NCBI RefSeq assembly: GCF_900128725.1
Contig: NZ_LT667500.1
Coordinates: forward strand, 62,001 to 126,000
DNA length: 64,000 bases
Reading direction: 5' to 3'
From: Buchnera aphidicola
GTDB lineage: Bacteria; Pseudomonadota; Gammaproteobacteria; Enterobacterales; Enterobacteriaceae
The number at the start of each line of letters is the position of its first letter. Within the stretch, counting starts at the first letter, position 1. This document shows, one piece after another, positions 19,384-28,707 of the stretch. The notes under the pieces were generated by a model, which was not told the origin of the DNA, did no database searches, and saw nothing but the letters and a program-made list of their open reading frames with translations. Both the position numbers and the translations under genes were made by a program.

Positions 19384-20790
19384 ATGTCAAATTATGATAT
19401 TGGTATTATCGGTATGGGAGTTATGGGAAAAAACTTAGCATTTAATATTGCAAATAATGGGTATACAGTTGCTGTGTTTAATCGATCGCATAACCAAGCA
19501 GTTGACCAATTATTTCAAAATCCAGTTAAGCGATTATTTCCGTATCTTTCAATAAACAAATTTATTAATTCTTTATGTTCTCCGCGCTGTATTTTATTAA
19601 TGATACAAGCCGGCGATCCTGTTGATGAAATGATAAATGTTTTATTGCCTTATTTAAATAAAGGCGATGTAATTATTGATGGCGGTAATTCTTTTTATAA
19701 GGACACAATGCGGAGATTTAATTTTCTTACAGAAAAATCTATTCATTTTATCGGTATGGGTATTTCCGGAGGAGAAGACGGTGCGCTACACGGACCCGCT
19801 ATTATGCCTGGAGGGAGCATAGAGGCATATGATATAATAAAATCTATTTTAAAAAAAATTGCAGCCAAGTATCATCAAGAACCATGTGTAAAATATATTG
19901 GACCGAATGGTTCCGGGCATTATGTAAAGATGGTCCACAATGGAATTGAATATAGTGATATGCAATTAATTTCAGAATCTTATATGTTATTAAAATATGT
20001 ATCCGGAATGAATAATATTGAAATATCCAATGTATTTAAGTCATGGAATCAAGGCGAGTTACGCAGTTATTTAATAGAAATTACGGGAAATATTTTATGT
20101 AAAAAAGATTCTGATGGTCAATTTATTATTGATTTTATTTTAGATTCTGCTTCTAGTAAAGGTACCGGTGCATGGACGGCACAAAGCTCTTTAGAGCTTC
20201 ATTCTCCGACTTCTATGATCACTGAATCTGTTTTTTCTAGGTATTTATCAGAGTGTAAAGCAAATCGAATGATTGCTTCTACACTATTATTGGGGCCTAG
20301 AGTATCTAAGATTAGCGATTCTTTACGCGAGGAGTTTATTGAAGATATTCGAAAAGCTTTATTTTTAGGAAAAATTATTTCGTATGCGCAAGGTTTTTCA
20401 TTGATGAAAAAAGCATCGGAAAATTATTCTTGGAATTTAAATTTTGCAAATATTGCTAAAATTTTTCGTTCAGGTTGTATTATTAGGGCAGATTTCTTAA
20501 ATTATATTGTATCAGAGTATTCTGCAAATAATAATTTGTTAGATCTGTTATTTACAGAAAGCTTAAAAGATATAATTAACGCATATCAAAGTTCATTGCG
20601 AAATATTATAGTTATTGCCATTAATCAGGGAATTTCTGTTCCAGTTTTTTTTAGCGCATTATCATATTACGATGCTTATCGCACTATTAATTCATCCTCT
20701 AATTTAATACAAGCGCAAAGAGATTATTTTGGGTCTCATACCTATCAGAGAACTGATAAATCTGGAGTTTTTCATACGAACTGGTTGTAA
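19384..20790 (+). CDS. gnd: 6-phosphogluconate dehydrogenase, decarboxylating
   Basis: Oxidative pentose phosphate enzyme: 6-phosphogluconate + NADP+ to ribulose-5-phosphate, CO2 and NADPH. 468 residues, as in E. coli. Seen: the Rossmann motif IGIIGMGVMGKNLAFN at 6-21, VIIDGGNSFYKDT, GISGGEDGALHGPAIMPGG, the catalytic Lys and nearby residues in GSGHYVKMVHNGIEY, SSKGTGAWTAQSSL, and C-terminal YQRTDKSGVFHTNWL. An AGCGAGGAA ribosome site precedes the ATG. With talA and tktB it makes pentose phosphates and NADPH for the biosynthetic genes here. In the Buchnera order I recall, dcd lies after gnd; here the 264 bases to metG hold no such gene. Confidence 0.97.
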   Translation: MSNYDIGIIGMGVMGKNLAFNIANNGYTVAVFNRSHNQAVDQLFQNPVKRLFPYLSINKFINSLCSPRCILLMIQAGDPVDEMINVLLPYLNKGDVIIDGGNSFYKDTMRRFNFLTEKSIHFIGMGISGGEDGALHGPAIMPGGSIEAYDIIKSILKKIAAKYHQEPCVKYIGPNGSGHYVKMVHNGIEYSDMQLISESYMLLKYVSGMNNIEISNVFKSWNQGELRSYLIEITGNILCKKDSDGQFIIDFILDSASSKGTGAWTAQSSLELHSPTSMITESVFSRYLSECKANRMIASTLLLGPRVSKISDSLREEFIEDIRKALFLGKIISYAQGFSLMKKASENYSWNLNFANIAKIFRSGCIIRADFLNYIVSEYSANNNLLDLLFTESLKDIINAYQSSLRNIIVIAINQGISVPVFFSALSYYDAYRTINSSSNLIQAQRDYFGSHTYQRTDKSGVFHTNWL

Positions 20791-21054
20791 TTCATTATAT
20801 AATTTTAGTTATTCAAAGTATACAATTTTAGGTATAATGATTTATTCATACATGTACTTATTATTGTATATTGGCGTTTTTTGATTTATATATATTTGTA
20901 TTCTCATGTGTTTCCTTTTTTAAATTGATAAAATACATAGTTTGTATGATAACAATATATAGAAGTTAGTTTTTTATTTTAACTTCATTATTCAATGTTT
21001 AATATTTTATTTTTTGGTATTTTATATATTTATTTTCTACTATTGTGGTTTTTT

Positions 21055-22695
21055 ATGAAAAATTCTACTGATACTATGCTAGTTACATGCGCTTTTCCTT
21101 ATGCAAATGGAGATATACACTTAGGGCATTTGTTGGAACATATTCAAGCGGATATTTGGATTCGATATTATCGAATGAAAGGTCGTTCAGTTATTTTTAT
21201 TTGCTCAGATGATGCGCACGGAACGGCTATTATGCTTCAAGCGAAAAAAATGAAAATTAATCCTGAAAGGCTAATTGAGAATGTATATCAACGTCACAGA
21301 AGTAGCTTTTTGAAATTTTCTATCTTTCATGATCACTATTCATCTACACATAGTAAGACTAACGAAAAAACATGCAAGAAGATATTTAATATTTTGAAAA
21401 GAAAAGATTTAATTCAAGAAAAAGTAATTACACAGTTATATGATGTTAAGTTAAATATTTTTTTATCTGATCGTTTTGTTCGTGGCACTTGCCCGACCTG
21501 CAGAGCAAAGCGGCAATACGGTGATAATTGCGAAATATGCGGGGCGATATATGACGCAACAGAATTGCTGAATCCTGTATCTGAATTATCGAATTCTTCT
21601 CCCCAAATAAAAAGCTCTAAACATTTATTTTTTAAATTATCTTATTTTTCGGAATTTTTAAAGCGTTGGGTAAACTCAGGTACTGTTCAAGCTTCTGTCG
21701 CTAATCACCTAAATCGGTGGTTGGCTATGGGATTGCGTTCTTGGAATATTTCTCGGGATAAACCGTATTTTGGTTTTTTAATTCCGGGTTATGTTGATAA
21801 ATTTTTTTATGTTTGGATGGATGCTCCTATAGGGTATATCAGCAGTTTTAAAGAATTATGTAATGAGGATGATAAAATTAATTTTTGTAACTTTTGGTCT
21901 CGACAATCAAAACATGAATTATATCATTTTATTGGCAAGGATATTGTTTATTTTCATAGTTTATTTTGGCCGGCTATTTTAGAGGGCTGTGATTACAGGA
22001 AGCCTACTAAAATATTTGCTCACGGTTATTTGAAATTTAATGGATCGAAGTTATCTAAATCAAAAGGAACTATAATATCTGTAGATCAGTGGTTATCGTA
22101 TTTTGATTCTGATTCTTTAAGGTATTACTTAGCATCTAAATTATCAGATACGATTGAAGATATAGAAATCAATGTATACGACTATGCATATAAAATTAAT
22201 TCGGATATTGTTAACAACATAATTAATTTAGCGTCACGCAGCGCTTCTTTTTTAAAAAAACATTTTTTTAATATTTTATCGGATTGTATAATAGAGAAAA
22301 GTATATATAAGAATTTTGTTGATAAATCTATAGAAATAGATATTTCTTTTCAAGAAAGAAAGTTTTCGTTAGTAGTGAAAGCAATTAGAAATTTATCTGA
22401 TATAGCAAATAAATATATTAACACCACAAAACCTTGGATTTTAATAAAACAAAAATCTTCTCGGAATTATGTTCATGGTATTTGCTCTTTGGGGATTAAT
22501 TTGTTTAGAATATTAATGATATTTTTAAAACCGATTATGCCTAATTTAGTTCGAAAATCTGAATTATTTTTAAATACACCATTACAGTGGACACAAATTA
22601 ATAAGCCGTTACTTAATCACAAGATTAATGATTTTTCTTGTTTATATGAAAGAATTAAGATTAGCTATGTTGATGAGTTTATGAGGAAAATATAG
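21055..22695 (+). CDS. metG: Methionyl-tRNA synthetase, lacking the C-terminal dimerisation domain
   Basis: Class I synthetase charging tRNA-Met. I chose ATG 21055: family similarity begins at MLVTCAFPYANGDIHLGH, and an upstream ATG at 20995 only adds a hydrophobic stretch with no family match. Motifs: HLGH (HIGH) at 22-25, a zinc knuckle with CPTC and CEIC, FYVWMDAPIGY, and KLSKS for KMSKS. At 546 residues it stops where E. coli MetG (677) goes on to its C-terminal tRNA-binding, dimer-forming domain. Monomeric, truncated MetRS is active in other bacteria. It converges on tilS with only six bases between stop codons. Confidence 0.95.
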   Translation: MKNSTDTMLVTCAFPYANGDIHLGHLLEHIQADIWIRYYRMKGRSVIFICSDDAHGTAIMLQAKKMKINPERLIENVYQRHRSSFLKFSIFHDHYSSTHSKTNEKTCKKIFNILKRKDLIQEKVITQLYDVKLNIFLSDRFVRGTCPTCRAKRQYGDNCEICGAIYDATELLNPVSELSNSSPQIKSSKHLFFKLSYFSEFLKRWVNSGTVQASVANHLNRWLAMGLRSWNISRDKPYFGFLIPGYVDKFFYVWMDAPIGYISSFKELCNEDDKINFCNFWSRQSKHELYHFIGKDIVYFHSLFWPAILEGCDYRKPTKIFAHGYLKFNGSKLSKSKGTIISVDQWLSYFDSDSLRYYLASKLSDTIEDIEINVYDYAYKINSDIVNNIINLASRSASFLKKHFFNILSDCIIEKSIYKNFVDKSIEIDISFQERKFSLVVKAIRNLSDIANKYINTTKPWILIKQKSSRNYVHGICSLGINLFRILMIFLKPIMPNLVRKSELFLNTPLQWTQINKPLLNHKINDFSCLYERIKISYVDEFMRKI

Positions 22696-22701
22696 ATTTT
22701 T

Positions 22702-24048
22702 TTAGATAGGGTTAACCCAAGTAATGCGAATGTATTTTTTGTTTCTGCTTGTATCGTTTTTTAACACATCGTTAACATTGAACAATCCAATTCCTGCTAC
22801 TATTTTTTGACCATAAAATAATAATGGTATTTTATTTCTTAGCCATGGAGGTATACTATTTTTTTGCCAAATTTTTCTTATTTTTAACTTTTTATTAGTA
22901 TCTTTGTCTATGTATTTTTTTTTAATTTGAAAATGAATGCTAATTAATGAATTTTTTTTCGGATAGGGAATTTTTAGTATTTTTTTTTTTTTTTTGTTTT
23001 TATCCGGCGAGACTAGTTTAGTTTTTAAAAACCCTAGTTGATTGGGTAGCTTAAGGGGAATAAAGATATTTTTCCAGGGTATAATAGTATTTTTGATATT
23101 ATCGCCTGGAATAAAAGCATATATAGTTTTTTTAAATCGTCTAATCTCATAATTAAAGAAAATTATTTTTTTATTATTAAAGTTTTTATTAAGAATAATT
23201 TCGTGATTTATTCTCTTTAATATATTGCGCGAGGGTATTCTTTTGCTTAACGCTTCTAACCATTTCTTTAAAACTGAATATCTTACCTCTGGTATTACAT
23301 TATCAAAATTTAACAAGGACAAAGACCCGTCCGAAAAAACGTTTTTTTTAATAAAGTTAAGGACAAAAAAATTTAAAATTTTTTGATCAGATGTAAGTAT
23401 GTGCATGCTTGTTGTGCAATTTTTTAAAAAATTAGGCCATCTTTTATATATTTTTGATAAAATTTTATTTCTTAAAAAATTTCTATCATATACATTATAT
23501 TTATTTGATGGATCTTCTATCCAATTTATTTTATTTTTTTTAGCCCACGAGATAATCTTTTTTTTTGATATATGTATTAAAGGTCGAATAATGGTTATTC
23601 CCTGATATTCAGAACAATACTTAATGCCAGATAAACCTCTAATACCGCTACTTCTTTTTAGAGAGAGAAATAAATTTTCGCATTGGTCATTAAGATTATG
23701 TGCCGTTAATAGCGTTTCTTCCGGTAATATATTTTTTTTGAATAATTCATATCTTTTTTTTCTTGAATAACCTTCTATGCCGTATTTATTTTTTTGGGGT
23801 ATGTGAATATTTTCAACTATAATACATATATTGTTAATAATACATATATTTTTACAGAATTGTTGGAATTTTTTAGATTGTGAATATAAATTATGGTTAA
23901 TATGTATTGCTCGGATGAAGATATCTTTAATTTTTTTTTTTATTTGAACTAGTTGATATAACAGTACAGTGGAATCAACTCCCCCGCTTAACGCTAATAA
24001 AAAATTTTTCTTTTCGGGATATAATTTGATGAGTTTTTTTATAAACAT
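22702..24048 (-). CDS. tilS: tRNA(Ile)-lysidine synthase TilS
   Basis: ATP-dependent enzyme that changes C34 of tRNA-Ile(CAU) to lysidine so that it reads AUA, essential in bacteria. 448 residues (E. coli 432). The PP-loop ALSGGVDSTVLLYQL is at 19-33; HNLNDQCENLFLSLKRSSGIRGL-like sequence and WIEDPSN follow, and the C-terminal domain has KIWQKNSIPPWLRNKIP and PLLFYGQKIVAGIGLF. The coding strand contains 16 consecutive A (complement of 22980-22995), decoded as a run of Lys, and an 11-base run (23931-23941); both are in frame. AUA codons are common in such AT-rich genomes, so loss would be severe. tRNA-Val lies just upstream. Confidence 0.94.
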   Translation of the reverse strand: MFIKKLIKLYPEKKNFLLALSGGVDSTVLLYQLVQIKKKIKDIFIRAIHINHNLYSQSKKFQQFCKNICIINNICIIVENIHIPQKNKYGIEGYSRKKRYELFKKNILPEETLLTAHNLNDQCENLFLSLKRSSGIRGLSGIKYCSEYQGITIIRPLIHISKKKIISWAKKNKINWIEDPSNKYNVYDRNFLRNKILSKIYKRWPNFLKNCTTSMHILTSDQKILNFFVLNFIKKNVFSDGSLSLLNFDNVIPEVRYSVLKKWLEALSKRIPSRNILKRINHEIILNKNFNNKKIIFFNYEIRRFKKTIYAFIPGDNIKNTIIPWKNIFIPLKLPNQLGFLKTKLVSPDKNKKKKKILKIPYPKKNSLISIHFQIKKKYIDKDTNKKLKIRKIWQKNSIPPWLRNKIPLLFYGQKIVAGIGLFNVNDVLKNDTSRNKKYIRITWVNPI

Positions 24049-24069
24049 AAGTAATCTCGAGTTTTATTT

Positions 24070-24142
24070 TACGTTCGAGTGGATTTGAACCACTAGCTTC
24101 TACTATGTCATAGTAGCACTCTAACCATTGAGTTACGAACGC
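24070..24142 (-). tRNA. tRNA-Val (anticodon GAC)
   Basis: The complement folds as a full cloverleaf: acceptor GCGTTCG with CGAACGT (one G-U pair), D arm ACTC-AATGGTTA-GAGT, anticodon stem CTACT with AGTAG around loop ATGACAT giving GAC, variable AAGCT, and T arm AGTGG-TTCAAAT-CCACT. It resembles E. coli tRNA-Val(GAC). CCA is not encoded (TAAAA follows the acceptor after the discriminator A), so it must be added enzymatically. It is 21 bases before tilS on the same strand. Confidence 0.96.
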
Positions 24143-24340
24143 ATAAAGAGTACAGTGTATTAAAAAAACATTTATTAATATGATTTATAATTTTTATATT
24201 ATAGCATAAAAACATTTTTATTGTTGTTTTTTAATATTAAGAGCTAATAATGATTTTTAAAGAATCAGTAAGCTACAATAGATTATATATTTTTTCTAAA
24301 AATTCTTTTATGTAATCTTGTTACTATAATCGCGGTATGT

Positions 24341-24991
24341 ATGAATAAAGAAAAACGTATATTAATTTTAAAAAAATTTGAAATATTTTATATGAACGCT
24401 ACAACAGAATTGAAATACAATACTTCTTTTGAACTATTAATTGCTATTATTTTATCAGCCCAGTCTTCAGATACGCAGGTTAATAATGTTACTAAGCAAT
24501 TATTTTCCAAGGTATCTCGGCCATCTGATATACTGAAATTAGGTTTATTAAAGTTAAAAAAAATACTTAGGACTATAGGTTTATTTAACAAGAAAGCCGA
24601 ATACATTATGAATACTTGTCGTTTATTAGCTAATGTGTTTAATGAATCTATACCGCTAAATATAAATCAACTATTAAGATTACCCGGAGTAGGGCGAAAA
24701 ACTGCTAATCTATTTTTGAATATTGTATTGAAAAAAAAATATATTGCAGTAGATACACATGTATTTAGAGTATCTAATCGTACTGGATTTGCGACGGGAG
24801 CGTCTGTAGGTATTGTAGAAAAAAAATTACACCGTGTTGTTCCTTCTGAGTTTAAACTGTATATTCACGCTTGGTTTGTTATTCATGGGCGCTACGTCTG
24901 CATCGCAAAAAAGCCCAAGTGTTTAAAATGCGTTATAAATCATGTATGCGAATATTTTTACAAAAATTTTAATTATATTAGTAAAAAATAG
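24341..24991 (+). CDS. nth: Endonuclease III, DNA glycosylase/AP lyase Nth
   Basis: Base-excision repair enzyme removing oxidised pyrimidines and nicking AP sites. 216 residues (E. coli 211). The helix-hairpin-helix LPGVGRKTAN carries catalytic Lys120, with the second catalytic residue Asp138 in AVDTHVFRV, at E. coli numbering. The [4Fe-4S] cluster cysteines 187, 194, 197 and 203 are all present (spacing C-x6-C-x2-C-x5-C). The only DNA-repair genes in this window are nth and nfo, a minimal base-excision set. It reads away from tRNA-Val/tilS. Confidence 0.96.
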   Translation: MNKEKRILILKKFEIFYMNATTELKYNTSFELLIAIILSAQSSDTQVNNVTKQLFSKVSRPSDILKLGLLKLKKILRTIGLFNKKAEYIMNTCRLLANVFNESIPLNINQLLRLPGVGRKTANLFLNIVLKKKYIAVDTHVFRVSNRTGFATGASVGIVEKKLHRVVPSEFKLYIHAWFVIHGRYVCIAKKPKCLKCVINHVCEYFYKNFNYISKK

Positions 24992-25195
24992 ATTAATAAT
25001 TAAATCTAATACCAATGCGTGAAAAGTATTTTTATTTTTAAAAGCTATTTCGGAATCTGGTATTAAGTGTATATATCGCTGTATTTTTTAATAACATTGG
25101 CATTAAAAAATAGCATTTTTAATCGGAATGATATTCATGAATACATGCGTTAAGTTTTTGGGATGCATGTGAATATTATTAAGGTTTAGTTGCGT

Positions 25196-25216
25196 GCTCA
25201 CAGAGTTTGGGTGAGT
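25196..25216 (+). other. Hairpin in the nth-tyrS interval
   Basis: GCTCAC at 25196-25201 pairs with GTGAGT at 25211-25216 (one G-U pair) around a nine-base loop, followed by a T-rich stretch. It could end the nth transcript or structure the tyrS leader. It is one of few GC-containing stems between genes here. Confidence 0.35.
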
Positions 25217-25287
25217 AAAATTATTATTTTTTTAATTAAAAATAACATTATATCAGCTTAAACTAAAGATAGAGGAAAGATATTAAT

Positions 25288-26574
25288 ATGCCTTCAACGC
25301 CTAATTTTTTAGATCGATTAGAAGAAAAAAATTTTTTTTCCCAAGTATCTAATAAATCACGTTTACACAAATATTTAATTGATAGAAAGATTTTTTTGTA
25401 TTGTGGATTTGATCCTACAAATAATAGTCTACATGTAGGTCACTTGTTGCCGATATTATGTTTAAAATATTTCCAAAGCTTTGGTCATACACCTATTCTT
25501 TTGATCGGCGGAGCAACTGGTATGATCGGCGATCCTAGTTTTAAGCGATATGAAAGAAAGAAAAACTCTTTAGATTTGTTAAGGTATAACCAAACATGTC
25601 TGGAGAAGCAATTATTATTATTTTTTCATCAGGATGATCGTATAACAAATAAAGCAATTATCTTAAATAATTATACTTGGTTGAAGGATTTTTCAGTACT
25701 TTCTTTCTTAAAAAAAGTAGGAGATTATTTTTCTGTTAATCATATGATTCACAGAGAATCTGTGAAAAAACGGCTCACAAAAGAAAAAACGGGTATGTCT
25801 TTTTCCGAGTTCTCGTATAGCTTATTGCAAGCATATGATTTTTCAGTAGTTTATAAACATTATGGTGTAAAATTACAGATTGGTGGCTCTGATCAATGGG
25901 GGAATATTTTATCGGGAATACGATTAATTCGAAAATTATATCATGACGAAGTATTCGGATTGACTTGTCCTTTATTAACTAAATCTAATGGAGAAAAATT
26001 TGGAAAAACTGAAAGTAACACGATCTGGTTAGATCCGAAAAAAACTAGTCCGTATAAATTTTATCAATTTTGGATGAATATTCCTGATTCTGATGTAAAC
26101 AATTTTTTTTCTCTTTTTTCTCTTTTTAGCACACAAGAAACAAATATGAGGTTATTAAATAATAATTATATAGAAGAAATTATAAATAAAAAAATTTTTT
26201 TAGCAAATTTTTTAACTCAATTTGTACACGGAAGCAATCTTTTAACTGCAGTACAACGTATTGTAAATATTTTATTCGGAAAAGGATCTATTCAAGATAT
26301 CCAAAAATCAGATTTTTTACAACTACTGCAAGATGGTGTGCCATTGATTAAATGCGGTGAAAAGATAAGCCTGTCTCATGCCTTAGTTAAATCTTTATTA
26401 TCTCCGTCGTTAACTAAAGCCAGAAATATGATTGTGTCCGGATCTATTAAGATAAACGGTATAGTTCAGAATCAAAGAGACTATGTTTTTATAAAATCGG
26501 ATGTATTATTTGAAAAATATACTCTATTGTGTCGAGGAAAGAAGAATTATGTTTTAATTCATTGGGATTTATAA
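25288..26574 (+). CDS. tyrS: Tyrosyl-tRNA synthetase
   Basis: Class I synthetase charging tRNA-Tyr, 428 residues (E. coli 424). Seen: YCGFDPTNNSLHVGHLLP with the HIGH variant HVGH at 49-52, LIGGATGMIGDPS, the tyrosine-binding QIGGSDQWGNI, KFGKTES for KMSKS, and a C-terminal S4-like RNA-binding domain (SLTKARNMIVSGSIKINGI). Start ATG 25288 follows an AGAGGAAAG ribosome site at about -15. Convergent with sufA, 47 bases apart, with a strong hairpin between. Confidence 0.96.
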   Translation: MPSTPNFLDRLEEKNFFSQVSNKSRLHKYLIDRKIFLYCGFDPTNNSLHVGHLLPILCLKYFQSFGHTPILLIGGATGMIGDPSFKRYERKKNSLDLLRYNQTCLEKQLLLFFHQDDRITNKAIILNNYTWLKDFSVLSFLKKVGDYFSVNHMIHRESVKKRLTKEKTGMSFSEFSYSLLQAYDFSVVYKHYGVKLQIGGSDQWGNILSGIRLIRKLYHDEVFGLTCPLLTKSNGEKFGKTESNTIWLDPKKTSPYKFYQFWMNIPDSDVNNFFSLFSLFSTQETNMRLLNNNYIEEIINKKIFLANFLTQFVHGSNLLTAVQRIVNILFGKGSIQDIQKSDFLQLLQDGVPLIKCGEKISLSHALVKSLLSPSLTKARNMIVSGSIKINGIVQNQRDYVFIKSDVLFEKYTLLCRGKKNYVLIHWDL

Positions 26575-26608
26575 TCATTTTTTATGATAGTGTTTTGAAA
26601 ATAAAATT

Positions 26609-26637
26609 AAGTTTCAATATTTCAGATATTGAAGCTT
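26609..26637 (-). terminator. Terminator of sufA in the tyrS-sufA convergent gap
   Basis: A 12-base-pair stem (26609-26620 with 26626-26637, one G-U pair) and five-base loop TTCAG. On the minus strand it is followed by AATTTTATTTT, so it looks like an intrinsic terminator for sufA. The stem starts inside the last codons of sufA. On the plus strand no U tract follows. Confidence 0.6.
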
Positions 26638-26990
26638 TCTCCGCATCCACAAGTAGAAATATGATTTTGGTTTTGGAAAGTAAATGATGAATTTAATCCT
26701 ATAGCGAGAAAGTCTATTGTTGTGTTATTTATTATTGACGTCCATTGTACGGGAATAAAAAATTTAATTTTTTTTTCTGTCAAGACGCATTCAGAAGAAT
26801 CGATTTTTTTAGCCATAGCTAAGACGTATTTAAAGCCAGCGCAACCAGTTTTTTTTATTTTTATTTGGACGCCGATGTTTTTTTTGCTTTTTTTTAGTAA
26901 AAATATAATTTGTTTTTCTGCTTTTTTAGTGATATTAATTTTGATTAAGGGTGTTTTTTTTCTTTTTTGTTGTTTATCTATATTTTTCAT
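26622..26990 (-). CDS. sufA: A-type iron-sulfur carrier protein SufA
   Basis: Scaffold/carrier delivering Fe-S clusters to apoproteins. 122 residues, E. coli SufA length. The three cluster cysteines are at 50 (TGCAGFKYVLA), 114 and 116 (CGCGESFNI). The C-terminal GLNSSFTFQNQN and CGCGESF blocks are closer to SufA than to IscA or ErpA. The N-terminal 15 residues are lysine-rich and not conserved. No other suf gene is adjacent. Clients encoded here include Nth and NuoB, E, F and G. Confidence 0.88.
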   Translation of the reverse strand: MKNIDKQQKRKKTPLIKINITKKAEKQIIFLLKKSKKNIGVQIKIKKTGCAGFKYVLAMAKKIDSSECVLTEKKIKFFIPVQWTSIINNTTIDFLAIGLNSSFTFQNQNHISTCGCGESFNI

Positions 26991-27600
26991 ATCCGTTTTA
27001 ATATCTTTTCCTATTAATTAATAAATATATATTTGACTCTTAGAAAAATTGTATTATTTTTTTACATATATGTAAACAGTTATTTAGCATGACTGTTTTA
27101 TTTACTATAGCGTTGAAACGTTGAATTAATTATTTTTTATATGTTCAGTAATGTTTGTTCTTGTTATCTTAAAGTAAAATTTAATTTTATTAAATTATAT
27201 TTTTTATGCTAAAATTGATTTATTAGTTCTAGAACTAGAAGAATATATGATAAAATTTTGTTCATGTAACATTGTATGGTTTTAGTTTTTGATTAAGTAA
27301 TAAATTATGAAATACTAAAACTTTCAAAAAATATTTTTTAAAATTATCTTTTAAAAAAAATATTTTTATAAAAAACGTTTCCATTTTTTTGTATATATTA
27401 CATATACAGCTTCTTTCACGTATAAATATTACTGCTATTTATTACCACATTTTGATTATATTTTTTATTGATAGGTTTTTATATATTTTTCTTTTTGAGG
27501 AGACATAGGGCTATATAAACAGTTGGTTGATTTTTTTAGGCGCATATCTTTTTTATTATTGGCTTTGAAATGATTTTTATCTAATTAAATAGAGAAGAAA
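26991..27600. other. Divergent spacer between sufA and aroH
   Basis: 610 AT-rich bases upstream of both genes, with no coding similarity. A 16-base palindrome, TTTACATATATGTAAA, is at 27061-27076 and overlaps a hairpin (AAACAGT at 27074-27080, ACTGTTT at 27092-27098). A 12-base palindrome AGTTCTAGAACT is at 27225-27236, just after a possible -10 box TATGCT (27206-27211). Short AT palindromes are expected by chance; the CTAG-containing one is less so. Confidence 0.45.
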
Positions 27601-28656
27601 ATGAAAAATACTAATGAATTAAATAATTTTACAAATGAATTATTAATAACACCAAAAGATTTATTACATCGCTACAAAATTACTCCTAGTGTTCATGACT
27701 TCGTTCAATCTACGCGAAGTAGTATTAGAAATATTCTATCGGGTAAAGATAAACGATTATTAGTTATTATAGGTCCCTGCTCCATTCATGATCCCGTTGC
27801 AGCGCTGGAGTATGCAAGAGAAATATATACTTTGCGTCAAAAATATTCATCTTATCTTGAAATTATCATGCGAACATATTTTGAAAAACCGCGTACAGTA
27901 TTGGGCTGGACTGGTTTAATTTCTGATCCTGACTTAGATAATACTTTAAAAGTAAATAAAGGGCTAAGGATAACGAGAAAGTTGTTATTAGCGATCAACC
28001 AATTAGGTGTACCAACCGCGACTGAATTTTTAGACTCGATTTTTAGTCAATTTATTGCAGACCTAATTAGCTGGGGAGCAATTGGAGCTAGAACTACTGA
28101 AAGTCAGGTTCACAGAGAATTAGCTTCTCATTTACCGTGCCCGATTGGATTTAAAAACGGTACTGACGGAAATATTTTAATTGCTATGGATGCTATTCGC
28201 TCAGCTCAAGTAAGTCACTTATTTTTAGCCCCAAATAAATATGGTAAAATAAATATTTTTCATACTTCAGGAAATAATTGTGCTCATATGATTATGCGAG
28301 GCGGACGAGTCCCTAATTATCACAAAAGAGACATAGAACGCGCTACTCAGCAGCTAAGAAAATTTAATCTTCCGGAACATTTAATTGTTGATTTTAGTCA
28401 CGCTAATTCCTTAAAAGATCATAACCGACAATTAAGTGTCGCTGAGTCTATTATTCGTCAAATTGTAAGCGGGTCTAGGGTTATATCTGGAGTTATGGTT
28501 GAAAGTTTTTTAAAAGAAGGGGCTCAACCTGTCGATAAAATTCATAATTTAGTTTTCGGTCAGTCTATTACAGATTCGTGTTTAGGTATCCAAGACAGTA
28601 TTGTTTTGATAAAAAAGCTAGCAGATGCGATTAAAGCGCGATTAGGAATATTTTAG
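27601..28656 (+). CDS. aroH: 3-deoxy-D-arabino-heptulosonate-7-phosphate synthase, AroH type
   Basis: First step of the shikimate pathway, joining PEP and erythrose-4-phosphate; the E. coli AroH isozyme is tryptophan-sensitive. 351 residues (E. coli 348). Class I motifs: VIIGPCSIHDP with the metal-binding Cys, MRTYFEKPRT, GWTGLISDPDLD, IGARTTESQVHRELAS, GFKNGTDGN, HIVDFSHAN-like LIVDFSHANS and GVMVESFLKEG. Overall similarity is highest to AroH rather than AroF or AroG. It starts with ATG after AGAGAAGAAA. It is separated from thrS by 172 bases. With aroC it brackets the pathway that feeds host aromatic amino acids. Confidence 0.95.
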   Translation: MKNTNELNNFTNELLITPKDLLHRYKITPSVHDFVQSTRSSIRNILSGKDKRLLVIIGPCSIHDPVAALEYAREIYTLRQKYSSYLEIIMRTYFEKPRTVLGWTGLISDPDLDNTLKVNKGLRITRKLLLAINQLGVPTATEFLDSIFSQFIADLISWGAIGARTTESQVHRELASHLPCPIGFKNGTDGNILIAMDAIRSAQVSHLFLAPNKYGKINIFHTSGNNCAHMIMRGGRVPNYHKRDIERATQQLRKFNLPEHLIVDFSHANSLKDHNRQLSVAESIIRQIVSGSRVISGVMVESFLKEGAQPVDKIHNLVFGQSITDSCLGIQDSIVLIKKLADAIKARLGIF

Positions 28657-28707
28657 AGTTCTTTATGATATCGCGATCATATTGTCCGTTTTAATTATTA
28701 ATATTAT

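Noticed and set aside
20995..21054. Hydrophobic N-terminal extension of MetG resembling a signal peptide
   Set aside because: Cytosolic synthetase; similarity begins after ATG 21055, and the extension is Phe/Leu/Tyr from AT-rich leader sequence.
27061..27076. 16-base perfect palindrome TTTACATATATGTAAA
   Set aside because: Pure AT-type palindromes of this size are expected several times per 64 kb at this composition.
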